The notes under the pieces: generated by a model
What the model was told of the DNA's origin: nothing
Databases searched by the model: none
Seen by the model: the letters and a program-made list of their open reading frames with translations, nothing else
Program-made: the position numbers and the translations under genes
Assembly (NCBI GenBank): GCA_947095535.1
Contig: OX352773.1
Location: forward strand, 255,463,590-255,527,589
DNA from: Poecilobothrus nobilitatus
Lineage: Eukaryota; Arthropoda; Insecta; Diptera; Dolichopodidae
Length of the DNA: 64,000 nt
Reading direction: 5' to 3'
In this document: positions 38,401 to 50,700 of the stretch, piece by piece
How the letters are laid out: every line of letters begins with the position of its first letter
How positions within the stretch are numbered: the stretch's first letter is position 1

Positions 38401-41400
38401 TTGACACCCTTGTATAAAATTTTAAGTTTCTATCTTAATTATTTTCGAAGATTGGTAGTCCTTGGGATGTTTGTGTCAGCTACCCGAATTGCCACTCCAA
38501 TTCATCGAATCCATCCCAGGAACTTAAAAAAACTTGCCCGAACACCATTCTATTAAATTTAAAGGTTCTATTTTTGTTGGTTTTGGAGATATGCTCGTTG
38601 CTCTTGTGCTCGTCCGGAAGTTTCCAAAATACGAACCCATGGTTCAAATTCTTTCAAATGTCAGTTTCCAATTTTACAGAAAAGGAAACATAACAGAACA
38701 CCTTTGTACTAAAAATAAAAGTTCTATCTTTGTTGGTTGTGGAGATATACTCGTTTGCTCTGGGGCTCGTCCGGAAGCTTCCAAGATTTAAACCCATGGA
38801 CCAAATCCTCACAAATTTCAGAAACATAAATCAAACATGAAGGAACACCATTCTGCCTAATTTAAAGGTTATATCTTTGTTTCATTTGGAGATAATATCA
38901 TTTGCTCTGAGGCTCGTTCGGAAGCTTTCAAAATCCGAACCCAAGGACCAAATCCTCTCAAATTTCAGAGGCCTAAATCATACATGAAAGAACACCATTA
39001 TGCCAAAAGTAAAGGTTATATCTTTATTGGTTTTGGAGATAATCTAATTTGCTCTGGGGCTCGTTCGGAAGCTTCCAAAACCAAACCCATGGACCAAATC
39101 CTCTTAAATTTCAGAGACATAAATCAAACACGAAAGAACACCATTGTACCAAATTCAAAGGTTCTACCTTTGTTCGTATTGGATATAATCTCATTTGCTC
39201 TGCGGCTCGTTCGGAAGCTTCCAAAATTCGAATCCACGGTTCAAATTCTTTCAAATTTAAACCCATGGCCAAATCCTCTCAAATTTCAGAGACTTAAATC
39301 AAACATGAAAAAACACCATTCGGCCAAATTTAAAAGTTATATATTTGTTGTTTTTGGAGATAATCTCATTTGCTCTGGGGCTCGTTCGGAAGTTTCAAAA
39401 TCGTTCCAAAATCCAAACCCATGGACCACATCCTCTTAAATTTTAGAGACATAAATCAAACTGGAAGAAACATCATTATAAAAAATTTAAAGGTTCTATC
39501 TTTATTGGTTTTGGAGATAATCTCGTTTGCTCTGGGGCTCGTTCGGAAGTTTCCAAAACCCGAACCCATGGACCAAATCTTCTCACATTTCAGAGACTTA
39601 AATAAAACATGAAAGAACACCACCCTGCCAAATTTAAAGGTTATATCTTTGTTGGTTTTGGAGATAATCTCATTTGCTCTGGTGCTCGTTCGGAAGCTTC
39701 CAAATCCAAACCCATGGACCAAATCCTCTTAAATTTCAGAGGCCTAAATCATACATGAAAGAACACCATTCTGCCAAAAGTAAAGGTTATATCTTTATTG
39801 GTTTTGGAGATAATCTCATTTGCTCTGGGGCTCGTTCGGAAGCTTCCAAATCTAAACCCATGGACCAAATCCTCTTAAATTTCAGAGACATAAATCGAAC
39901 GGGAAGGAACATCATTGTACAAAATTTAAAGGTTCTATCTTTGTTGGTTTTGGAAATAATCTCATTTGCTCTGGTGCTCGTTCGGAAGCTTCCAAAACCC
40001 AAACCCATGGACCAAATCCTCTTAAATTTCAGAGACATAAATCGAACGGGAAGAAACATCATTGTACAAAATTTGAAGGTTCTATCTTTGTTGCTTTTGG
40101 AGATAATCTCGTTTGCGGAGATTATCTCCAAAAGCCCGGAATCATTCGGAAGCTCCAGAATCCGAACCCATGGACGGATTTTGTCCAGATTCGAACTTAG
40201 CCTTTCTTTCGTAATTAGTAACCTACTATATAAATTTCATCAAGATAGCATCATTATTTTTTGAGTTATCGTGCGTACGGACGGACGGACGGACGGACGG
40301 ACGGACGGACATCGCTAAATCGACTCCGGCGGTGATCCTGATTCAGAATATATATACATGTCTATACCTAACTCGCTTCCTTTTGGTGGTTACAAACACC
40401 ATACCAAAGTTAATATACCCTATACTTTAAGTGTAGGGTATAACAAAAATATCCTTATAAATTTTTGGCAATATTAATTTCAAAATTAAATTAATAAAAT
40501 TGATTAAGAGAAATATAAAAGATTTTTATTTTATTTTTATTAATTTTAAAGCGAAATAGTTAGAAAACAATAAAATAATTTATTAAGATAAAAAGCTTCC
40601 TATTTTTTTGAAGTGGACCTCGAATTTGCTTCACCGTTAAAATAACCGTTCCCATTTGAAAATCTTAAATTCGCTCGATTTTCGTTCTAAAAAAACTTAT
40701 TCCGGTACTTTCCGGAAGTTTAAAATTCAACACCATCACCTACTTAGTTAATAAAATTTTATTTGTATTTTAAAAAAAATAATGACTCCTTTCTTCTTAA
40801 AAAGCTGATACGGATGGTCTGGACCACCCTCTATATACATATTATATAATATACATCATACCTACATAATATAAAACATACATCACTAATAAATAAATAA
40901 TTTTTGAAAAAATTTGTGTTAAAATTAAAAAAAACAAAACAATTCTAATATTTTGGCATCGTATTGTAAGAAAGGCCGCATAATTTTTTTTTTTTTTTTG
41001 TTTTAATTTATTTTACAATAATTTTATTTTTTTTTTTCTTTTGTGTTTTTATTCTTGTAATGGGCATACCTCGTATAAGTATTAAAAATAAATTAAAAAA
41101 AAAAAAAAAAAAAATCAATGTTTGTGCCAAGAAAATGACAAAAATTTATTTAAAAAACAATAAATAAAACATAAAAACTTTTATATTTCTTAATGAATTT
41201 TTGAAGTTGAAGTTCTTTTAAAAAAAAAAAACAAAATAAGAAAAAAAAAAAACATATGATTGTTGAATCTTTGAATGCACTTGAATTTTATTTATAAATG
41301 TTCTAATTTCTTTTTTAAAAAGATAAAAAAAAAAATACTTAATATAAATTGAAATTAAATTTTTTTTTTTTTATTTAAATGTAAACTACCTGTATGTTAT

Positions 41401-42079
41401 TTTATTAGCCCTAAATAGATTAAATCGAGTTCATTTAAGAGTATTTTTCTAAAAAATCAATATTACTTGTATTTAAATAAGCGTATATGAAATTTTCCGT
41501 TAAAAAGTGACTATGACTAAAAAAAAAAAACAATCTTATATTTAGAATTATTCTTAAAAGTAAAAATAATAGTACATATTATAATAGTATTTTTCTAAAA
41601 AAAACTAAAATTTTTTTTTAAAATTCTTTTAAAAATAACGAACTATGTATGTACCGTACCATAGAAAACAAAATCTTACAATTAAAATGGAATATGAATA
41701 TCATGAATTTTATTTTGAACTCTTTAAATGGATCTATATTTTGAGTTTATTAAATTCGAAAATTGTAATAAATTTGGTATTGCAATCGAAAAAGAGTGCA
41801 ATAACATCACGAAACTAGCTAATCAATCAATATTAATATCCTATATTGGATTAAGTAACCAAATTCTATATGTAAATTTCATGTACAAGCCCAAAATATC
41901 AAATTTAATTCCTTTGAATTTCATAAATTTAATATTGAAATAAAATTTTACACGCATTTTACAAAATAATAACGTTTTTAATCAACACGTCTTTCTGTGC
42001 AAACGGTAACTGAGCACAATCTCTTAAAATTGTAGGGCTCATAAACTTGTTATTGGCATTAATAACAATAATAAAGTAA

Positions 42080-42115
<36 letters not shown>

Positions 42116-43040
42116 GAAATTGTGTTCAGATCGTTTAAAATTCAGATTTAATATAATAAAAAAACTAAATTAAATTAACTGTCACTATACTCTGAATTTT
42201 GATTTAATAAAAATTTTTCAATAATACTTTATTAAAAACAAAAAAAAAAAATTTTTTACCATATGCTTCATTTGTGTTTAACAATTTTATTTTAAATCAC
42301 TCTTTGAATATGATGCTCTTGAATTAAAAAAATGATAAAAAAATTTTTTGAAAGTTATCTGTAGACTTGTGATATTAATTTAATACATATATTTTTATTT
42401 TTATTTTTTGACAACTTAAGCTTTGCTCTAAATCTGAACAATGCCTTTTATTAAACAAAAAAAAAAAAAAACAATTTTTACAAAAACAAAACAAATTAAT
42501 CAAAACTTAACTTTCAAAAATATTATATTTTTTCTAAATTCTTTTCGTTTCGCGTTTTATATAAATTATTAATAATTATAATAAAAAAAAATACCATATA
42601 AATTGAAAAAAAAAAAAAAAGAAAAAATAATATCCATATAAAATACAAAATATTTTTTTCTTCTTCAAAAAAAAATATTATAATACATATGGACCAATAT
42701 TTTGTGGTGGATCAAACCACAAAATTATGTTTAAGACTTTATTTTATATTTTGATAGACATTTTTATTAATTTTCATTCAATTTCAAATATTTTTATTTT
42801 TCATAATTCAAATTCAAAAAATCAATTAAATGATAATGATGATAAACAGCAACCAACTGCAATAATTACAACTAATAATATCATTAATAATAAATCAATT
42901 AATGATTCAGTTATTATATCGAAACAGCAGAATCCAGAACAACAACAACAGCATATTTTATTAAGTAATTCTGAAGAAAATATTAATCCATTTGAAACAA
43001 GAAGATCTGGTGATGTTTCAAGTAATTTAAATTAAACAAC

Positions 43041-43091
<51 letters not shown>

Positions 43092-46000
43092 ATATTTTTT
43101 TATTAATAATTAATTTGGTTTTTTTATTTTGGTTATTTTTAAGGTTTATTTTCTACACCAGATTCAGTCTCACCAAATGGAACTTTTACTGAAGCATCTT
43201 TACCAGATATTATAAATACATTACCAAATATAAGTAAGTATAATTTTATTTGTATATAATTTAAATTTAATTGTAAGAATTTAATTAAATAAAAAAAAAA
43301 AAATTATATTTATTGTAGCTATCAGTGGTCCAATTAATGATAGTTTTAATATTTCAACATTGACAAATCATTTAAATGCATTAAATGTACATGTTACAGG
43401 TAATTTAAATCAAAAGAAATTATTATTTTTTTTTTTTTCCTTTTCCTTTTCCATTATTTATAATTTGATTTATTTTTATTTCATATTTTCTTTTAATTTA
43501 TTTTTATTTTGTTTTTGCCTAATTTACAACAAAAAAAAAAAAAACAAAATAAAAGAAGAAGAAGATTCTTATAATTTAAATGCAACAGTTACAAAATCTG
43601 GTGGTTCTCCAAGTAACATATCATCAGATGATGAATTATTTGCTGAATGTGAATCATTTCCAGTATCAGCAAATAATTCAACAACTGATTTTAGTTCTAA
43701 TAAAACAAATGAAATAAAATCGGATAGTACTTTAAATTTCAACACAACTTTAAATTTAAACGAAGAAAAAGATAATGTAAATAATGCTGTAAATGAATTA
43801 TCTTTTGAAAATGATCAAAAATCGAATGTAACTCAAAAGGATAACAATATTGATATGAAAGAGTTGATCCATAAACAACAACATATTAATGAATTGAATG
43901 AATTCCAAAATACTGATTTATCAAACAGTGAAATAACTGCATTAGCAACTAAAGAAAATGAAACTATAACCTTCAGTGGTAATGCTTTAAATTTCACGGA
44001 ATCACTGGAATCAAAAAAAATTGAAGAAATATTTAATAAAAGTAAAAATAAGGATTTAAACGATAAGGTTGCACTAGCAACTCAAGAAACTGAAACAATG
44101 AGTTACGCTGTTAATGTTTTAAATTTCACAGAATCAATAGAATCAAAAAAAATTGAAGAAATATTTAATAAAACTAAAACTAAAGATATAATCAACGAGA
44201 TTGAAGTAACAACTCAAGAAAATGAAACAATGAGCTGTAATGATAATGTTTTAAATTTAACAGAATCAATAGAATCAAATGAAACTGAAGGAATATTTAA
44301 TAAAACTAAAAATATAGAATTAAATGATGTGGCTGCGACTCAAGATATTGCAATACAAGAAATGAACTGCAATGTTAATGTTTTAAACTTAACGGAATTA
44401 ATAAAATCAAATGAAACTGAAGGAATAAGTTCTCAAAATGAGAGTAGAGAATTAAATGATACGATTGCACCAGTTAGTCAAGGAAATGAAACAATGAATT
44501 TATGTGTTAATGTTTTAAGTGTAACGCAATCAATGGAATCAAATAATATTGAAGAAATAATTGATAAAACTGAAATTAGAGAATTAAACGATGAAGGTAC
44601 AATAGCTACTCAACAAAATGAAACAATAAATTTTGGTATTAATACTTTAAATTTAACTGAACCAATAGAATCATATAAAATTGAAGAAATATTTGATAAA
44701 ACTAAAAATAAAGAATTAAACGATAAGGTAGTAGCATCAGCAATTCAACAAAATGAAACAATAAGCTTTGATGTTAATGATTTAAATTTAACGGAATCAA
44801 TTGAATCTAATAAAATTGAAGAAATATTTGATATAACTAAAAATAAAGAATTAAACGATGAGGCTGGAAAACAATTTGATGAATTTACATTTAAAAAACC
44901 TGAAATGTTTGCATTTGATGAACCACCAATAAGTTTTGGAAAATCTTATAATATTCATAATAATAATAGTAGCGATCAATTTACAAAATGTTTTGAAAAT
45001 GATAATATTGACTGTGAGTTTTTATTTTTTATTTTATTTTATATATATATTTTTTTTCATTTAATTTTTTTTAGTTTTAGCTTTTTAACATTTTTTTTTT
45101 TTTTTAAGTATGTATGTTGTATTTTAATTTACTAATAACTAACATTTAAAGTATTTGAACTCAAATAAAAGTAACGGTAAACGTTGAAAAGTAAAAGCTT
45201 ATTTTTCATAACTGTTATATTTTCTTATATCATTTTTTCTTATCATTAATTTCTTATCTTACCTTACCGGTAATCAAAATTTTAAGTAATATATAATTAT
45301 ATATGTACATGACATTTATATATATACATAATATATATTGTATAATTTTGTCATATATAAAGAAAAAAGAAAATAAGCTTTCTTTAAAAAAAAAAAAAAT
45401 AGTACTTTGACTTAAGTTACCAGTTAAAAACGATAGAAATTACTACTCTATAGGAATTTTGTTCTAATAAAAAATAAAACAGTGTTAGTTTTTCGATAAG
45501 GATGTATGCATTTATGATTCATTCAAATGTAAATTAATATTCCTAAAACAATAACAATAAAAATTTTCATTTTATGTTTACTTAAGAATTGCTAAAAATA
45601 TTACATTGAGTCAAAAAATAGGGGAACATCAGACATGTATAGAGAAAGAAAACTTTTTATAATAGTATAGTATTATGTTTTAATGTAGTATTGGAATATT
45701 TTTAATATACGTTTTTTATCTATTAAAAATAAGGGATGGTTGTTTTAAAAAAAATTTTAGTTGAAAATACCAATATAATATTAAAAAAAAGGATATTTTA
45801 GTGTAAAAATTGTTTAAAAATTATTAATTATAGTGCACGTGTTTTTTAAGACTATCTTTGAGTGCACGTGTTTATTAAGATTATCTTTGCAAGAATTATT
45901 TATTTTTTTATTTTATATTATTAGTGTATAAATTAAGACAATTCGATATGATTTGGCCGGATCTGTAAATCCAAAAAACTTTTGATTGAAAAGCCGGCAA

Positions 46001-47758
46001 CTTACCACTATTTAATTGTTCTGATATACATACATACATATAATATTAATATTACATATATTTTATAAGTAAACGACTAGATTTGGATTATCCTGCCATT
46101 TTCAGCAATTGTTCTACATAGAAAAGAGAGAATTATAAAGCAAATATCGTAACCTTTTAATACATCTTTCCTGAAAAATTCTTTCATAAATTGTATGTAC
46201 ATAAGTATTTCCAAAATCTAAAGTAAAAAAGTTCAACCTAATAAACGACACAGCAATATTCTATCATCAATTGATTGATTTTTATTTACTTATTTTTTAT
46301 ACTCATATTATCAATCAGATGATTTTCAAAAATTTATTAGTTTCGTTTTAAATTTTGTTTTCAAAACAAAAATTCATGAAAAAAAGTAACGTCCAGTAAA
46401 AATGGTACCACTAAATTAGGTGTTACTTAACAATTTACATCAAAATTTATCCTCAACTAATTTATTTCAAAACAATAACTAATTTCTCAATTATAGACAC
46501 TTGTTGAACTCTTATTTGAATTACAAGCGCAGCTTAAAATTTTTTTGAAAATTTCTATACTAAATTCAAATCTAAACTTATAATATATATAAATTATTTT
46601 TTGTGCGAACTAATGTTAAACAATATTTATGTATAACTTAAGTGAATAGTAAATTTTTTAGATTTATAAAACTTTAGATATTAAAACATCAACAGTTGTT
46701 TTTATAGTTATGAATATTATGAAGATATTCAATACCTGTATCACCTTAGATTTGGAATACGTATTCCGAGCATTTATCACCATATTAAAGCCTGAATTAA
46801 AGAACTTTTAATTCTATTTTGGTACAATATGCTATTTAGCATGGTTATTTACCTTTTTGTATAATATATAACTTTTAATATAAGAGGGTAAAACTTTAAA
46901 TAAAGCCAATTTTTTGATTTGTCTAAAACGATTAGTCCAAAATAGTAATGTTTTGAATTTTGACTGTAAATAAATGTACAAACAAACTTATATTATGAAT
47001 ATATTTATCAAAGAAATCATTTTGAACGGATATTGTGTATACATAGTTATAATATTTAAAACTAAATTTTAAATAAAATTAAAAAAAAAAAAGAAGCTTT
47101 TTATGTAAATTGTTACATCGATTTCAAAAATCTCAAAAAATGTCAAAATTTTTGTATTAATTTAAGGCTTTAATAATTCCATTTTAATACAAAATAAAAA
47201 AAAAAGATTTTTTAAATTTTCAAAAAGAAAAAAAAAAAAATTATCAACAATTTTTATAGAATAACCCAAAACTTGCATGCTTCTTTTTCTCCAATCTGGG
47301 ATTGGATAGTATTTGTGTATAAATATGCCTACGTTTTCAAATTAGATTAATTTTTTTTTTTTTTTTTTTTTTATACCTATAAAATATATAAATTACAATA
47401 CATACACTTGTTTCTCCAGATTAATTTATAATAAAATGTACAATTTCATACCATATAAGAGATTACAAAAAAGAAGAAAATACAAACCACTTTATTATAA
47501 TTTTTTTTTTTTCATTTTACATTCATACATTATTTTATACGAAAGAATTGTATATATAGGTATCACCACTACACCACTACTTAGGTAAATAAAAAAATTT
47601 ATCTGTCATTTTTATATGTCAATTCTCCAGTGAGAAAATCTACTGGATTTGCATTTTACATTAGTGGATTTATGTAGAAAAGAAAGACTTTAAGTAAAAA
47701 TAAAAAGTTTAGAAAAGACAAATAAAAATTATTATTATATTTTCTAATTTGAAATTAC

Positions 47759-47790
<32 letters not shown>

Positions 47791-50700
47791 TATTTTCTTT
47801 TAAGAAATTAAAAAATATATTACAGTTGAAAAAGTTTTTTATAAAAATAGTTTTGAAATAAAAAATATTAAATCCATTTTTTTTTTTTTTTTTTTTTGTA
47901 CTTATAAAAGAAATTTTATTTTATATACCATTATAAGATTTTTTTTTTATTATTTTGTTTGTAAATTCCTTATTTTGGATTTAATTAAATAACTTGAAAG
48001 TGCAATAAATATATATAATATATTATCTATGTAAGTAAATGTAATAAAAATTAAAAAATAATTGAAAATAAATTAATTAAAAAAAAATATAAGAAACAAT
48101 AAAAACCTACTTCGATTTTACTTTAATAGTTTTTTTTATAAAGTAGAACAAAAACAAAAAAAAAACAAAAAAAAAATATCTATTTATTAGATTACTAATT
48201 AGAACAGAATTTTGTTAAAATTTTTTTAATGAACGAAAAAAGAAAAAGTAAAAACAAAACTTTAGTTTTGATGACAAATTTTGTTATTATTAGGAAAAAA
48301 AAAAAGTGGTGCTTACTATCTGTCTTTACTTTTATATGAATCTTTATATATATATATATCATATATTATAATATTTACTTATGTAGTTTGTATTTACTAT
48401 ATACATACATGTGTGTACAGATTATTGATTTATTTCCTATGGGATTTTTAGAAACTCAGCATTTTTTTTTATTATTCTTTAAAGTTTTTAATAAATATTA
48501 AATTTTTGTTTTTTTTTTTTCAAATTCAATGAAATGTGTAGGCTGCTTTATTCATGAAGGCTTAAAGTAAGAAAATCAAAAAAAAAAACAAGTATTTAGT
48601 TTTAGTAGTTATTGGTTTTTATTTTTCTTTTTTTTAAAACAGTGCTAAAAAGTATGACCCTGACCATATTTTTTTCTTTTTTTTTTTACTAATTAAAAAT
48701 ACATATACATAATATATAGGTACGTATTTTAGTTTAAATTAGTAAATTGAATTTCCGAATTTTTTTATTTTCTTTAAATTTATTCCATATTCATATATTG
48801 TGCATGTACAAAAAAAAAAATATTATTTAAAATATTGATCAAATTTTAGACTTTAAATAGATTTTTTCTTTTAATATATAAAAATTATATATTAATATGT
48901 TTCTAATTTTAGTTTTTTAATACGTAAATTTTTATAAATTACAACCTTGAACTTTAATAGCATCGCATAAATTTGTTGCTTTATTATTGACAAAAAACAA
49001 AACACCAAAATAAATAAAAAAGTACGAAGAAAATTACATACTAAATAATAATTACAACAAATAATTAAACACGACAAGGAAATGGTTGTTATTTTTTTTT
49101 TTTTTTTTTACATTTGAACTATTTCCATTGAATTAAATAATTTTCTTGTTAAAAAAAAAAAAAATTGGTCGCGATGACTTCAGACTTTTTAAATAAAATA
49201 TTGCAAAGTAAAATTTTTCTATTTAGGTTAAAATAATTTATTCAGGACCACAAAAAAATCAATCTTATAACTAAAATAAACTTTTACTTATTATTTTTTA
49301 TTTATTAACAATTATATTTTTGTACATACATATATTTATATATTTACAAAAAAAAAAATGTATGTTGTTTTTTCTTATTGTAGTGGTATTCCAATCCTGT
49401 GATTTTGATTATTTGTTGAAACGTGGTAATAATACAGTAAAAGATATACGTAAAGATTCCTTATTATTAAAATTCGATCCATTATTGGGAAAACCAGTAT
49501 CAGTTGAAACAAATTTACAAAATCATTCTATTATACAGGAAGAAGAAGATGTAATTATACCAACTACATCGTCTAATATAACAGTAACAGCAGAAAAAGA
49601 AAAATCAGCTGTAACAACAAAACCACAAATTGAAATCGATAATAGTTTATTGATTAATGTGCCAACAACAACAACAACAACACTAGCAACAACAACAGTA
49701 GAAAATAATAAAAAAATTGGAAGTAAAAAACAAATATTACCAACTAGATTAGCAGTTAATAAAAAATATTCAATTAAATCAACAGTAACTTCAGCAGAAT
49801 CACCTTTATTAGAAGAGTTTGAAAGATTAGAAAGGAAATTGCAACTGGAAGAAGGAGTAAGTTTTTTAAGTTTTATTAAGAGAAAATTATTATTTGATTT
49901 ATTTTTTTTTTTTTTTAAAGGACGGTGACGCAGGTGGTGATAAAATGAGTGTTGATGTTATTCAAAACAATATCAAAATTGAAAATGATATTCAATCAAA
50001 TGAAAATATAAATAGGTATAAATTTATTATTTTTCTACTTTAGAGAGTATTAAAACGTCTTATTCATATATTTAATTTTAGAAGTATAAATTCCAATGAA
50101 AAACACGATCTAAAAATGGAAGATTTAGAAAAAAAAATCAAAAATGAAGTGTAAGTAATATACTTTTAATACACTAGTTTTTGTTTCTTTTCTTTTTTTT
50201 AATCAAAACTAATTAATGACTTTAATTCTATTAATATTTTTTTTTTTTTATTTCGTCAGTTTTACATTTTTTATTTTTATTTAAAAAATTTAAAGTCATA
50301 TTTTAAAAATGTCAATGAAAATATATTATTATTTGTAAAAATAGTCATTTTTTTATATTTCATTACACAAAACGTAAACATTTCGGATTTCGGTAGTAAA
50401 AAAAAATTAAACAAAAAAAATTTTTTTTAACATTCTATTAATTATAAATTTAATCCAATTTAATAATAATAAGTTTAAAATTTAACATTTTATTAGCAAT
50501 TGTCTATTATTAAATTATTAAGTTCTTATTTTTTCCTTATAATTTCTTTATTAAATAAATAATTATATTTGAAATAATTTTATTTAATAAACTAGTTATT
50601 GTGGTCTTTATGTTAATAGAAAAAACACATTCTTAACTGTTATATCCGTTTAATTAAATTTCAAGTATTTTCTAAATTTTTAATTTCGCTTTTTCAAAGT

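Larger units (their letters stand above)
38226..40442 (-). mobile_element. DINE-1/HINE-like Helitron relative with central tandem repeats, copy 1
   Basis: Read on the minus strand it starts TTATACCCTACACTTAAAG, then GGAAGCGAGTTAGG, ATATATATTCTGAATCAGGA, TCGATTTAGCGATGTCCGTC and a (GTCC)n microsatellite. This is the same order as the 5' end of Drosophila INE-1/DINE-1. A central block of about eleven 147-150-bp tandem repeats follows. The 3' end has the subterminal inverse ATACCCTACAC word and a terminal 7-bp-stem hairpin (TAAGTCG/CGACTTA, 38,241-38,261) about 15 bp from the end. No Rep/helicase gene, so it is non-autonomous. It is nested in the TIR element 37,952-40,831. Confidence 0.8.
37952..40831. 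mobile_element. TIR element (Tc1/mariner-like ends) in a TACC intron, hosting a DINE-like element
   Basis: The left end CAGGGTGGTCCAGACCAT (37,952) and inverse right end GAGGGTGGTCCAGACCAT (40,831) continue as inverted repeats through GTATCAGCTTTTTAAGAAG and beyond, about 45-70 bp in all. Both ends are flanked by TA, consistent with a TA target duplication. Removing the nested element at 38,226-40,442 leaves a non-coding body of about 0.66 kb. It begins 52 bp after the splice donor of the large TACC exon, so it is intronic. Confidence 0.75.
45030..49300. other. TACC intron, no gene seen
   Basis: AT-rich intron between exons ending 45,013 and starting 49,384. It contains a two-copy 29-bp repeat (45,833-45,890), a copy of a dispersed repeat (46,780-46,870), and TA-dinucleotide runs near 47,775. 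Nothing coding. Confidence 0.5.

Noticed and set aside
38534..40264. Overlapping open frames on both strands that look like repeated proteins (for example SGARSEASK and [15 protein letters not shown])
   Set aside because: They arise from a 147-150-bp tandem repeat whose length is near a multiple of three. Several frames are open on both strands and the array lies inside a non-autonomous DINE-like element.
41728..41943. 71-codon open frame
   Set aside because: Not recognised as any family. It sits just before a possible LINE-like tail and microsatellite, so a gene call is unsupported.
42082..42114. CRISPR-like or regulatory repeat
   Set aside because: A simple tetranucleotide microsatellite in a eukaryotic intron, with no spacers.
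42727..42849. Start at 42,727 as a separate gene
   Set aside because: The hydrophobic [14 protein letters not shown] text is typical of AT-rich intron. The phase-0 acceptor at 42,849 joins the TACC exons instead, although the exact acceptor is uncertain.
43400..43555. Open frame of 43,360-45,135 read straight through a poly-F stretch
   Set aside because: The segment is T-rich intron sequence. A GT donor at 43,400 and an AG at 43,555 remove it in phase, and the protein then continues with acidic TACC-like text.
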